A stretch of DNA of 64,000 nt from Mantis religiosa. Its lineage: Eukaryota; Arthropoda; Insecta; Mantodea; Mantidae. This document shows, piece after piece, positions 35,811 through 46,550 of the stretch. The notes beneath the pieces are model-generated. The model had not been told where the DNA came from. It saw only the letters and a program-made list of their open reading frames with translations, and did not search any database. Made by a program: the position numbers and the translations under genes. How positions within the stretch are numbered: position 1 is the stretch's first letter; every line of letters starts with the position of its first letter. The stretch lies in contig CM060951.1 in the NCBI GenBank assembly GCA_030765055.1, positions 48,878,791 through 48,942,790 of the forward strand, given 5' to 3'.

Positions 35811-36939
35811 CATGTTGTGTGTTGAGTGTTGCCCCTCAGTTCGGCTCCATTATGTGGCAGGGGTTTGACTCCTTGGGTCGTCTGCCTTACCAGTGATAAT
35901 TTGAAAATATCGATGTCCTCGGCTGCTCTTGGAGTTATCCTAACATTCATGAATATAGGATTTGTGGCAAGGAGTGAGTGAGTGTGTGGTGTTTAAGGGC
36001 CCGTCGACAACAAGGTCATTTGGGCCCCTGTGGCAAGGATCTCTTGATTCAGGGCATTTTAGGTGGATCAATTAGGGTACTTGAAAAGAAACACAGGTTA
36101 ATTCTCTTGTGACAATCGGTTGTATTTCAATTACTCTCGAAATACATGTTAATTAGACGAACTCTGAATGGTAGGCTTCGCGCTGTCATGGTTGTACTCC
36201 CGTGTCTATAACACGACTCATCGGATTGGCACCCAGCTACTAACTACCTTTAACTGAACGCGATTTCTTTAGTTTACTCGTCCGTTCAGCTTGGCCCACA
36301 GTAGCGAAATAACATTAATGAACGCGATTTCTGTCCGCGTTCTATCGCACTAGGATTTAGATCGAACCTCAAGTCACTGACTGACTTTAATGAACGCGAT
36401 TTCTGTCCGTGTGCTGTCACACGACGGTCTAGACTGGGTCTCAGTCACCAACTGCTTTGGATGTATATTTGTTCCCAGAAAGGTCATATGACACTTCACT
36501 TTGCCCTTCAGTTCATTATTTTTAATTAGTTTGGTAGAAGAACGCATATGGAGTCCCATTTAGGAGAATCTCACTTTAGACCACCTAAGATGTCCCCTTC
36601 CTGTCAAAACTATGCTTGAAAATAAACACCGGATGCGACCCTTAAAATTTATGGTTGGGGCTGGCCTTCAGAGGGGAGAAAAATCCTACCACTCAGAGTT
36701 CGCAACAAACTTGACAATGCACACAAGATATTTGTTTCAATACATGTATATATTCCTTTAACATTCAATTAACCTTCCATATATTCCTTTACAGTTAATT
36801 AATCAACTCGAGGATGAGAGTACCGTTTCACGACATAGTGTGGGAATGGTTCACAAGCAGAAGTGAAAAGCTAACCTTTGGACCCATGTGTCAGAATGAG
36901 GCTCTGATAAAGCGCACCCTTAGGATCATAACAAAAGAA
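35811..36939. other. Unassigned segment, with the repeated GAACGCGATT motif
   Basis: Counterpart of 4,056-5,115, including the three GAACGCGATTTCT repeats near 36,256-36,400. No gene recognised. Confidence 0.45.
35974..36029. repeat. 56-bp micro-insertion with 10-bp TSD
   Basis: GTGGCAAGGA occurs at 35,964-35,973 and 36,030-36,039 but once in segment A (near 4,208). The insert contains GTTTAAGGGCCCGTCGACAA, probably the end of a dispersed SINE. Confidence 0.8.
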
Positions 36940-37178
36940 TGCATACGACTCTTTGATAGAAGCTATAAACAATTAAACTGGTAGAACTCACTTCCTGGAT
37001 GCTCCCAGAGGAACTGGAAAAAACATTTTTAATTTCACTGCTTTTGGCGATGATTCTATTCCAGAATGAAATTGTCTTAGCATTGGCATCTGGAATATCA
37101 ACAACTTTGTTAGAAGGTGGACGAACTACACATTCTGCCTTGAAATTGTCATTTAACATAAAAATCAATGAGACACCT
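36940..37178 (+). pseudogene. PIF1-like helicase, Walker A part (A')
   Basis: Counterpart of 5,116-5,354: FLDAPRGTGK, FLISLLLAMILFQNEIVLAL and TTLLEGGRTTHSALKLSFNI, with the same frameshift after Walker A. Confidence 0.8.
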
Positions 37179-37415
37179 GTCCAACTCTGTAGCATACGTG
37201 GTAAGGTTTCTCCCTGATGTTCAAGAGTTCCCAAGATTGAATTTCAGTCAGGATGAATTATCTGCATCAGGTTTTTTTGAGGGTTTTCTGTTATGCTGAG
37301 ATATGACTGTCAGGTAATTCTCAGCTCTATGAACTGGGCTCATCTGAGTATCATTTCACCAATTTCATTCATCATTTGATATGACTTAACGTTGGACGTT
37401 AACTAAAAACACAAA
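37179..37415 (+). repeat. SINE-A, tRNA-derived (A', inside helicase)
   Basis: Counterpart of 5,355-5,593, again followed directly by TAA repeats. Confidence 0.75.
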
Positions 37416-37454
37416 ATAATAATAATAAATAATAATAATAACAACAATAATAAC

Positions 37455-37513
<59 letters not shown>
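37416..37513. repeat. (TAA)n microsatellite, short allele
   Basis: About 95 bp of TAA with several interruptions (AAATAAT, ACAACAATAA); homologous to the 984-bp tract in A. Confidence 0.95.
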
Positions 37514-37514
<1 letters not shown>

Positions 37515-37735
37515 GTAAAAGACAGCAGTTTGCCACATTGCCAAAAACAGTGCAATGGTGAAAATTCTATAGATATGCCAATTCATCGAGGAATGCACAA
37601 TGGCCCATAAGAGTTCACTAGAGGCACTGGACAGAATATTGAAGGATCTTCATAACAAAACACTTTTGGTAGAGCCATGATTCTGTTGTCCAGTGATTTC
37701 TGCCAGACTCCTCCAGTTATTCAATTTTGTACACA
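37514..37735 (+). pseudogene. PIF1-like helicase, Walker B part (A')
   Basis: Counterpart of 6,582-6,800, with EECTMAHKSSLEALDRILKD and LLSSDFCQTPPVI in shifted frames. Confidence 0.8.
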
Positions 37736-38243
37736 GTTCTCCAGGTCATCTAGTCTTATGAAGCTCATTTTTTGAACAAGTATTCTGTTCAAATGGGTGA
37801 TACCCTTACCTCCCCAAAGAGAATGCTTCAGAGCATTGTTACAGATGTTACAAAGCCTCTAACGGAAACTAATGAAGATGCAATTTAAATTGGAATAGAA
37901 TTTTTTTCATACAAAGTATAAATGAAAGTTTATCATATGAGTAAGTAGTTAAGAGAAAACAGAACTCAATTTTTTAACTGTTCAATTTAATACTTGTATT
38001 TGATGTTTAAACAATACATTACATTAATATAATACTCATAGGAAGACATTACATGTTTTGTTTAAGATATGGATTACAATAATTACAATGTTCTTATTTT
38101 GTATCTTCTTCGATCCTTTTTTGCTAAGAATTCATATTCTACATTTCGGTTTAAAATAACATGTAATCTACAAAATTCTACGTTAAATATGAAATATACA
38201 AGTAAGCACCGTTTTTCAGTTATAATCAGAAGAGTATGCATAA
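37736..38243. other. Spacer, no gene recognised
   Basis: Counterpart of 6,801-7,310. Confidence 0.45.
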
Positions 38244-38752
38244 CAACTGGCAAATTTAGATCAATTCTTTGCAAAAAAGGAACAAAGAAGATCCAAAATA
38301 AAGAAGTTTCAAACAGTTAATGAATTGGCCAAATATTTAAAACATGTCAATAAAAGGGAAGAAACTCAACTTGTACAGACCTCTGAACTAGAAGAAACCA
38401 AGGAAAGCAATAATAAATAATATGAAGAGAGTCAGGGATGTGCTGAAGAGAAAAAGGATTACAGTGGCCTGAAAATATGTTATCTTCAAATAAGCGAAGA
38501 CACAGTCAAGCAGGAAAATGAGGATGCAGAGAAACCCGAGGAAAATGAAGCCAGTGTCTAAATGCAAGGTGCAGCCAGGTCTGGGGCAAAGGCTAAATCA
38601 GTCGTCAGCCTGGGAACTAGCAGAGTCAAGTGCTGGAGTAAAAGGATCAACAGCACAAAATTCGGGATTATATGTACCCCCGCACTTGTGCTGGCACTAT
38701 AAGCAATGCAGCGCATCTAGTTTCTCCAAACCTAAGGGATCCTCCAACATAG
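38244..38752 (+). pseudogene. CDV3-like pseudogene, copy in A'
   Basis: Counterpart of 7,311-7,821, with the same in-frame stops and the same order of CDV3 motifs (LDQFFAKKEQRRSK, KDYSGLKICYLQIS, SGLYVPPHL). It ends at ACATAG, followed here by a GT...AG segment of 226 bp. Convergent with PAGR1. Confidence 0.7.
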
Positions 38753-38978
38753 GTACTAACTTATTGTTGAGTTATATTTTTTTCAAACTAAACGAAATAC
38801 ATACAAGGCAAATAAATCAAAAAACTAATATGTATGCAGAGGTATGCAGAGGAAGTTCAAAGTGAGATGAAACAGACATTAAAATTGAAAATAAATGAGT
38901 AGAAAAACTCATTTACATACTTCACTGCAATACATAATATCTAAAAATGTTTCAAAAGTCTGTTGCTCTCATTATCAG
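38753..38978 (+). other. 226-bp GT...AG segment absent from A
   Basis: Begins GTACTAAC and ends with the pyrimidine-rich CTGTTGCTCTCATTATCAG. In A (at 7,822) the flanks are joined directly apart from three extra bases. It has the shape of a plus-strand intron, but the same DNA is the 3' UTR of PAGR1 on the minus strand. Confidence 0.45.
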
Positions 38979-39008
38979 CTGCTGGTATACTCCACTGTTG
39001 TCTTTTCC

Positions 39009-39213
39009 TCAAGAATTGTTTGATGCACTCTCTGAGGCTTGCTTCTCCATTTCTTCCAGTTGACGATGACGTCGAATATTGGACAATACACCAGACAAGC
39101 TGGTGGTTCTTTTCTTTGCACTGCCTTTCAGACCACTATCACAAGTTCTCCTTGGAGTAAATTTTGGAGAAGTCATTTCATCCATGAAATCAAAATCCGA
39201 CTTTTCCTCTGGC
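39009..39213 (-). CDS. PAGR1: PAGR1, terminal coding exon
   Basis: PAGR1 is known as a small nuclear subunit of the MLL3/MLL4 (KMT2C/D) histone H3K4 methyltransferase complexes that binds PAXIP1. This minus-strand exon starts after TTTGGATTGTTGTAG and completes the lysine codon begun in the exon at 54,984 (AA + G). It reads PEEKSDFDFMDEMTSPKF, TPRRTCDSGLKGSAKKR, then LSGVLSNIRRHRQLEEMEKQ, ending SASNNS and TGA. This matches the family C-terminal half: acidic FDF motif, TPK, RRT, a basic stretch, and 'L..vLsdmkRHkkLEEqi'. The intron to the upstream exon is about 15.8 kb and holds units B4 and B5. Family assignment is by recalled motifs. Confidence 0.75.
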
Positions 39214-39959
39214 CTACAACAATCCAAATAAAAATTATAAAAACATACCAGCCACTATGCAGGTTGGGTTTTCTAGTTGGAATGTACATTCAGTGCATAT
39301 ATGGGTATTAATAAACTTTTACATAAACTATTTTTATATATCTACTTAAACAAAAGGTGACTTTACCTATTTTGTAACATTGTTTAAAAAAAAAAAAAAT
39401 TAAAATATATAACTATATCTTTTATTCAGAAATTCACATATATATATACTGTTCTTAAATTCACTACTCATATCACTAAAGCACTAAGCATAGAGCAAGT
39501 CTAATAATAGTTCTCAATTTCATCTTTACCCTCATTAGTAAGTGAAGTATCTTCCTAAGATGTGACATGAACATTTTAAAGAAAATACCCCAACCCAATC
39601 TAACCTTTATGTGATACTTTTTTTTAACATGTTTGATTTCCTCAAAAAATGGCTATTAAAATGTCATACATTAAAGATATTTACATGGTAAATAAGATCT
39701 GTATTTGAAATTTCCTGGGAATAATGTGTGACGTCCTGATTCAAAAGGAATAGTGAATAACTTGATCTAACTGGTAAAACATTATGCGTGTTTGGAGGAA
39801 TTTAGTAACAGTGGCATCCAAATTAATTAAAAAAACTATTTAAGGCAAACCAGTAATATGCACTAAAGCAGATAAGGAGAATAAACTAGTAATTTTGGAA
39901 AAAGCAGAACACACAAAGGGCATGGAAGACCTATTAAAGGATAGCAATTTGAAAAAGTG

Positions 39960-40277
39960 GAAATCAACCTATTAAATTACTGCTTTTAATCTACAAATAC
40001 AAAATTAAAAGGAAGCAAATGAGTCAATAGATAGTACACAATATCTAGGGGTATGGGTGGATACTAATTTAAATGGTCGGCTCACATTCAAAAGCTATAA
40101 CAAAAATTGTTTGCAATAACTTATGCTATCACAGTCATTTCAAAAATCATGGATTTGAAATCAGTTTTATCTTTATATCATGCATATTCTCAATCTATTC
40201 TTAGCTTTGGAATATTATTTTGAAGTAATTCAACAGAAGCAAAATCTATTTTATAAAATGCATAAACAGGCAAATAC
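39960..40277 (+). pseudogene. LINE C-terminal remnant in B4, part 1
   Basis: Same family as at 8,820. At 40,250 it has TCTATTTTATAAAATGC, the uninterrupted form of the site that LINE L4 occupies in B3. Broken at 40,277 by the LTR element; about 250 bp of it are missing before it resumes at 42,508. Confidence 0.7.
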
Positions 40278-40859
40278 TGTGACTTTGTGGGTTCGTGAAA
40301 TGAAAAGTCCAATTACACCACCCAAAAAATGTTCTTTATTTCCACCGACTTACAGTTTAACACTTGCCAATTACACAGAATTACTTGCTGCACACAATTA
40401 CAATTTACCAGTCCGTCCGTTTCAACTTCCTTGTACTCGCGATTACATAAGCTCCGGTACACATTCACAGTTCGTACAGTCTTCCGTTGCACAACCCTTT
40501 CGTTCATTAACACGTCACCGACTAACACTGCCTTCTTACACCAAGAACTGTCCTCACTCACACACACTAACCAACTGATTGACCAACTCAACCAACAACT
40601 GACTGACTAACTAACTCCGTCTGTCTGTAACCCTCTTTATATCGGAATATCCCGCTTTCTAGTGACCAGGAGAATGTTCCAGTAAACGAAAGATCGAGAA
40701 ACAGGTGTAGAGAAAAACAGGCGACACAGTCATTTTTTCCCCTGACCACAGCCCGTCACCACTACAAGACAAACGAGGAGGAGGTGTGGCTAACGCGGTC
40801 CTCCCCCCTGCCTTCCGTTCGCAGCTGGTTTCACAGGGTGTTCCAGCGGTCCCGTTACA
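40278..40859 (-). repeat. Ty3/gypsy LTR, 3' LTR (582 bp)
   Basis: On the plus strand it begins TGTGACTTTGTGGGTTCG and ends CGGTCCCGTTACA; read on the minus strand it starts TGTAACGGGACCGC and ends in CA. It is preceded on the minus strand by a purine-rich TTTGAGGAGGGAGCAG, a likely polypurine tract. It matches the other LTR with roughly 20 differences by eye. Confidence 0.9.
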
Positions 40860-41979
40860 CTGCTCCCTCCTCAAAGCTGTTCGCCCCCGAACAGCCCCAT
40901 CGTAGCGTGCGAGGCGGTCCAGGTGTACCACCAGCATCTGCTCGGAGTCTCAGCCAGAAGTAGCGCTGCCGTAGTTTGTGAATCATTCGGTTCGCTCCCA
41001 GGTGTCCTCCTGAAGTACCGGCGTGCACTTCCTCCAAGACTTCCGGGACCTTGCTCCGGGGAAGTACCAACTGTTCTCTCTGCGCCTTCCCATCGGGTGA
41101 CTCCCATACCCGGAACAGCACGCCCTCTCTGGTCTTCGAGTCCCATTGGGCCCAGTGCGACTTATAGGTGGCGCTCCTCGGTGCGATGTCCTCCCAGGTT
41201 GGTCTCGTCCCTGCGTCCACTTCCCTCAAGAGTGGCCCCAAGTCTGCGTCCGCCAGCTGCTCCCTCATCAGGCCTGCGCTATCCCAGCCTTCAGCAGGCA
41301 CTGCCACAACTACTCGGACTGCTGCGGCACGCTCCTCCTCTTCCACTCTTGTGCGCTCGTGGCCGTCCTGGATCTGCGATAGGACACCTCCAATGCAATG
41401 GTCGCTGGCGTCGGTGTCCACAATGAAGGCGCCACCCGGTTGTGGGAAACCCAAAATTGAAGCACTGCACAGGGTCCCCTTCGGGTGCTGGAAAGCGTCT
41501 TCGGCGTCCTCCGTCCACACATAAGGCCGGTTTTCCTCCGTCAGGCGGGTGAGGGGTGTTGCGATGTTGTCGGCCTTTTCCTCTAAATCATTAAGGCGGT
41601 CGTCTACCTGACCCTTCCGTTTGCCCAGGTTCGCGACGTCATCCCCCACGCCGGCCAACCGTTCCTCAAACTTGGCGGCGAGAGCCTCGTTCGCCACCTT
41701 CATTTCGGTAGCCAGACCGTCATTCGCTGCTCTCATTTCCGTGGTTAACTCGGCCTTCATTTGTTCCATCTTCTCGGCGATGTTGTCCCTAGCCGTCCTG
41801 ATTAGTTTCAGTTCCGCGGCCAGGTTATTTCTAGTCTCCAGTATCTCTGTTAGTTCCGCTAAAATCTTTTCTAATGCTGCCTCCATCGTTGTAATGTTCG
41901 GTGATGTTGTTTTCCTGCTTCCTGACACCAGTGTGACTTTGTGGGTTCGTGAAATGAAAAGTCCAATTACACCACCCAA
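40855..41979 (-). CDS. Internally deleted Ty3/gypsy polyprotein
   Basis: A single open minus-strand frame of 374 codons. The N-terminal part (ALEKILAELTEILETRNNLA onward) is a long charged coiled coil, probably gag-like. It passes abruptly into pol: PYVWTEDAEDAF, then GFPQPGGAFIVDTDASDHCI and GGVLSQIQDG (start of RNase H). Then comes an acidic linker and HAGTSGGHLGANRMIHKLRQ, RYFWL (the HHCC-type integrase N-terminus, first two His). Protease, the RT core and the integrase catalytic core are missing. The junctions keep the frame open. The first residues of the frame fall within the 5' LTR. The high GC content contrasts with the flanks. Confidence 0.85.
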   Translation of the reverse strand: MGGVIGLFISRTHKVTLVSGSRKTTSPNITTMEAALEKILAELTEILETRNNLAAELKLIRTARDNIAEKMEQMKAELTTEMRAANDGLATEMKVANEALAAKFEERLAGVGDDVANLGKRKGQVDDRLNDLEEKADNIATPLTRLTEENRPYVWTEDAEDAFQHPKGTLCSASILGFPQPGGAFIVDTDASDHCIGGVLSQIQDGHERTRVEEEERAAAVRVVVAVPAEGWDSAGLMREQLADADLGPLLREVDAGTRPTWEDIAPRSATYKSHWAQWDSKTREGVLFRVWESPDGKAQREQLVLPRSKVPEVLEEVHAGTSGGHLGANRMIHKLRQRYFWLRLRADAGGTPGPPRTLRWGCSGANSFEEGAV

Positions 41980-42507
41980 AAAATGTTCTTTATTTCCACC
42001 GACTTACAGTTTAACACTTGCCAATTACACAGAATTACTTAATACACCAATTACGATTCACCAGTTCGTCCGTTACAACTTCCTTGTACTCGCGATTACA
42101 TAAGCTCCGGTACACATTCACAGTTCGTACAGTCTTCCGTTGCACAACCCTTTCGTTCATTAACACGTCACCGACTAACACTGCCTTCTTACACCAAGAA
42201 CTGCCCTCACTCACACACACTAACCAACTGATTGACCAACTCAACCAACAACTGACTGACTAACTAACTCCGTCTGTCTGTAACCCTCTTTATATCGGAA
42301 TATCCCGCTTTCTAGTGACCAGGAGAATGTTCCAGTAAACGAAAGATCGAGAAACAGGTGTAGAGAAAAACAGGCGACACAGTCATTTTTTCCCCTGACC
42401 ACAGCCCGTCACCACAACAAGACAAACGAGGAGGAGGTGTGGCTAACGCGGTCCTCCCCCCTGCCTTCCGTTTGCAGCTGGTTTCACAGGGTGTTCCAGC
42501 GGTCCCG
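41932..42507 (-). repeat. Ty3/gypsy LTR, 5' LTR (576 bp, end missing)
   Basis: Second LTR copy. On the plus strand it stops at CGGTCCCG, lacking the terminal TTACA found in the other LTR, and joins B-unit sequence ATATAATCACAC. On the minus strand it is followed by TGGTGTCAGGAAGC, a plausible primer-binding site. Confidence 0.9.
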
Positions 42508-42790
42508 ATATAATCACACTTAGCACAAGTTCTTTTGAAAAACGTTTTGTATATACTGGCCTCCGGCTATATAACAAATTACCCAATTATCTGAAGCAAA
42601 TATGTGCACTGCATCAATTTAGGATTTGTCTCAAAAAACTTCTTTCACTCCATTGTTTTTATAGCATAAAGGAATATTATAATTACTTTGACAATTAATT
42701 TGTTAAGATATTTTATAAATGTATACACAAAGACTTTATTTAATATTTTGAGGTAATAGCTCAATTTTGTAATTTATATCACATTGATAC
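42508..42790 (+). pseudogene. LINE C-terminal remnant in B4, part 2
   Basis: Remainder of the fragment at 39,960 (NYPIICSKYVHCINLGFVSK region, frameshifted) and its 3' UTR. Confidence 0.65.
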
Positions 42791-43235
42791 TAAAATTAAA
42801 GGATTGCAATGAGTAAGGAATTGTAATGGAGTTCAAAGAAATCTTGTATCTTTGTGAAACGCGTGCATGTGCAGTTGAGTTGTATAGTTTTAACAAAAAG
42901 GAATGGAAGATAGTGGATTCTTAGCAGAAATTCTCAGTGGGTAGCACTCTGTTTGACTCTGTTTGAATAGGTATTCTTCGGACCCCTAATAATGGCATGA
43001 CCGAGACTAATAATCACAATAGAAAAAATAGTCACAAAGGAGTTTTATGGTGAATAAAGGACTTCAAGAAGTGAAAGTTAGACACACACACGCAGCTGTG
43101 CAGAGGGAGGACAGACAGTCCGTGGCGGGCAGGCCATTCTATCTTGAGTAATGGCAGAGTAGAAGTGATGAGAAAAGATACCTGTCGGTTCATATGTAAC
43201 GACTCAAGTGTCATCACGTACAAAGCTTCCAACAA

Positions 43236-44500
43236 ACAGCAGACTTGGTCATGGGTAACCCTCTTTCATCATTACTAGCTAATCTGTTCATGAGCAATTT
43301 GGAAACACACATTACTAAAGCCTTTCCACATATTTTCAAATGTTGGCATAGATATGTTGACGATGTGTTTGCTATAGTCCCTAGAAGACTAACCGAGGAT
43401 GCTATAAAGTTGCTAAACCTACAAGAAAAATCCATAGTTTTCACCAGTGAATCAAATCAAATCAAATCAAATTTATTCACCATAAGATTTCCAATTACAG
43501 AAATATCGGCTTCGTCAATACAATTTTACATTACAGATTAACAGTAAACACATGATCGGATAAACAAATAAGGTGATAGTATTTACAATTGCAATATATA
43601 TAATACATATGTCTAACAAAATTGATTCACTGTTCATCAAGGTATTCATTTACTGAATAAAAACATCTTTGTATTAGATACTTCTTTACAGGTAGAGCAG
43701 GATGAATGGCTACCTTTTCTAGATTTGAAAATCATTAGAACACCAACAGGATTACAATTTGGAATATACAGAAAAGTAAACACATGTTGACAATTACATT
43801 AAATGCAACCCATTCAAACCAGTACAACATCAATATGCAGTATTCCATAATTGACTCACAGATTAATCAACATTCCGCTAACAAAAAAATAATATGAACA
43901 GGAGTACACTCACATACACCAGGTTGCCGAATTGAACAACTATAACACAAATTTCATCAATAAATTTATCTACAGATACAAAAGAAACAAAAACGTTAAA
44001 AAAACTAGAAAACCCAAACACCAGATATGGCAAATTTACATTTCATCCAAAATGCTTCAATAAATTTGAAAAGATATTTAAGAGCTTCAACATAAAATTA
44101 GTTCCTCAGAACAAACACAACATCTGCAACTTACTAAACCACCCTCTAAGAAATAGCACACCGAAAACTCAATTATCAGGCATTTACCAAATAAGCTGCC
44201 AGGATTGTGACAAGATATACATTGGTAAGAACAAAAGGAATCTTGGGAACAAGAATGAAAGAACACTTCAGAAATATTAAATTCAAACACATGGATAAGT
44301 CGGCCATAGCACATCACTTTTGGCCTGAGAATCACAACATAAGACAAGAAATAGAACTGATCAAACAGGCAAAGAAACCTCTGGAACTACAGATTTGGGA
44401 AAACATATTTATTACGAGGAAACAGGACCTCTTGATGAATTTTGAAATTCCCGCGGTACATGACGTCATCAATCTTACCAGTCAACCACAGAACTGACGA
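43236..44500 (+). pseudogene. Penelope-like element, RT palm plus GIY-YIG (B4)
   Basis: RT palm VMGNPLSSLLANLFM and RYVDDVFAIV (YVDD intact), interrupted after IVFTSE by a 241-bp LINE end. It resumes WLPFLDLKIIRTPTGL at 43,700. The nuclease half (44,170-44,497) reads ISCQDCDKIYIG, RMKEHFRNIKFKHMDKSAIA, ending LTSQPQN. Frameshifts near 43,790 and 44,225. Confidence 0.8.
43451..43691 (-). mobile_element. LINE 3' end, 241-bp insertion (L5)
   Basis: A 5'-truncated LINE end on the minus strand: LKKYLIQRCFYSVNEYLDEQ and a stop, then a 3' UTR and a tail of TTTGA repeats (TCAAA on the plus strand at 43,454-43,472). The C-terminus is homologous to YYSIQEFMDD of L4. Absent from the other B units. Confidence 0.75.
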
Positions 44501-44739
44501 TAGGGAATAGGTTCCCAGAAACTAGTCTTTATCAAAAAAACTTAAGTGGAGAAAAGTATATACAAGGTTGACTCATTTGCCTAATTTTAGATTAAAATAA
44601 CTTTTTGTAATAACAATGAGAAGCATAAGTTACCGCAAGTTGTTGAAATGCTAACTGGAGAATCCTTCTTATACCAACTATCAATATATATGAGGGAAGT
44701 AAGATCCATTTTAGGGGGGGGGGGGGGGGGGGGAAGAAA

Positions 44740-44995
44740 GTAAAACAATTTTTTCAGGCCAATTTTATTTTCACAGTAAAGAGCATACCTAAGAGCATAC
44801 TTTTGTGCATCATTTCCACCAATGTACAAACACATCTTGTCGCAGCGGGTGATCAACTTTTCTATACCTTCTGCGAAGAAAATTCCTGCCAGTGATGATA
44901 GCCATGACTCCACAGCATGTTTCACTTCATTGTCAGATCCAAAGTGCTTGAAGTGTACCTTGGACTTTATCAGCATGAAGATGGTGCCAAGTCCG
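44740..44995 (-). pseudogene. Mariner transposase C-terminus (B4)
   Basis: As at 11,270: HFGSDNEVKHAVESWLSSLA, FFAEGIEKLITRCDKMCLYI. A run of about 19 G lies just outside, at 44,715-44,733, and expands a short G run seen in the sister units. Confidence 0.8.
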
Positions 44996-44999
44996 AGCT

Positions 45000-45934
45000 G
45001 TGGGTGATAAAACTGTTCCCATTGAAATTTAAATTTAAAGGTGCATCAATTAATGACACTAAACAACACTTACTTTTAAATTTCCCAGAACACGTTTTGA
45101 AGACTACTTTCAGAATCAGTAATTGTCATAAACATTTTAAATGTGCATAGCAAACAGAAAGCATAACATAGAGCAATCCAAATGGTGTCAGTTGAGGGCC
45201 AGTGAACAAGGAAGACTAGTGAACACATTTGCAATGCCAATTGCAGCACTGTGATGCCACTAGAATGAAACGGTACAGACTTTCCATACACGCCTCATAT
45301 ATCTGGTCTTTAGGCAATATAGACTGCCAAATAGTAAAACACTTCTGCGAGTCTGTCACAAATTACATAACACAAAATAAAATACATGAATTTTAGTAAT
45401 CTACACTCTTTTGCCAACATAAAGCTCTGTATACTTTGTTATTACCACATGAAATATCCTACTTACATGTTACCAACTGCTAAGCTGCATACTTGCATCT
45501 GAAGTAAAACTTTTACTGTCACTTGTTAAATTCTAAGAGTTCCTCTCTTTATAGTTGTCAGAAATATGTATACATGCATATTTGCAGCTCTGAATGTACT
45601 GAATTCCAGGAAGTGGAACCTTGACAAAATGAATTTCTTACTGACTGATTTTACATGGTCATCTAATTGCCTTAGCTACACTGACTCAAATATGCTTTTC
45701 TTTAATACAGAACTTGACAATCTAATGACTTCGCTGATTAAATTAACACTCTGGCGTCTTACATTGTACACTGATTATAACGTACAGAAATTATTTGTTT
45801 CAATTTTTTGTCTATCATATCTTTACTAAAATAACTAACCTTATCAGTCAATAATTCCAGTATTAAAATGCCCCATTAGATTTAATTTATTTTCAATAAT
45901 AAATGAATATAATTGGTGCTCAAATTCAATCTCA
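45000..45934. other. Unassigned B-unit segment (B4)
   Basis: Counterpart of 11,521-12,477, with the deletion scar near 45,110 and the conserved 87-codon frame at 45,566-45,829. No family recognised. Confidence 0.4.
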
Positions 45935-46170
45935 ATTTATATCCTCCAACGTTAAGTCATATCAGACGGTCAATAAATTGGGTGAAATGATGCTCAAATG
46001 AGTCCATGGAGCTTAGAGCTTAGAGCTGACATTCGCCTTGAAGGATAAAGGAAAACCCTTGAGAAAACCTTATTCATGTAACTCACCCTGACCGAGATTT
46101 GAACTCGGGACCTCTTGAACGTGAGTCAGACATGCTACCATCTACACTACCGAGGTGGGCAATCTTAACT
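45935..46170 (-). repeat. SINE-A, tRNA-derived (B4)
   Basis: Counterpart of 12,478-12,715. Confidence 0.8.
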
Positions 46171-46307
46171 TTAAATTTCCCTGGTTCTGACACCAATTCC
46201 TTCAATTCTTACAATATATTTTTACAAATTTCTTCTCCTGCACCACTCATGGTTTCATAAGAAGAATCATATTGACTCATTAATCAACACTCAAGCTAGA
46301 TTTACTA

Positions 46308-46540
46308 TTTCAGTTTGATTTATGAGTCACTATGTTTACACTCAAACTTCACTTATTTGTATAATTGGAACGTTTTCAAGATCATTCGATCTCATCCTCA
46401 GCTGTTTGGTGATCTTGAAAACGTTTCAGTTATACAACAACAAGTAAGTGAAGTTTGAGTGTAAACATGGTGACTCATAAATCAAACTCAAATATGAAGA
46501 ATACTTCACTGTTAATAATGCTTCTGCTTTTAATATTTAT
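46308..46540. repeat. Hairpin insertion (B4)
   Basis: Same element and site as at 12,853; AGATTTACTA at 46,298-46,307 and 46,541-46,550. Its left arm has lost a few bases near 46,355. Confidence 0.85.
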
Positions 46541-46550
46541 AGATTTACTA

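Larger units (their letters stand above)
29857..39517. repeat. Segmental duplication, copy A'
   Basis: Second copy of segment A, starting TGTACAAAGTTTAAC as at base 1. Differences are a LINE at 33,038-34,938, a 56-bp micro-insertion at 35,974, a short TAA tract at 37,416 and an extra 226 bp at 38,753. This copy adjoins the B units that lie inside the PAGR1 intron. Confidence 0.9.

Noticed and set aside
40923..41524. Plus-strand GC-rich open frames
   Set aside because: Antisense to the Ty3/gypsy frame; the minus strand carries the recognisable RNase H and integrase motifs.
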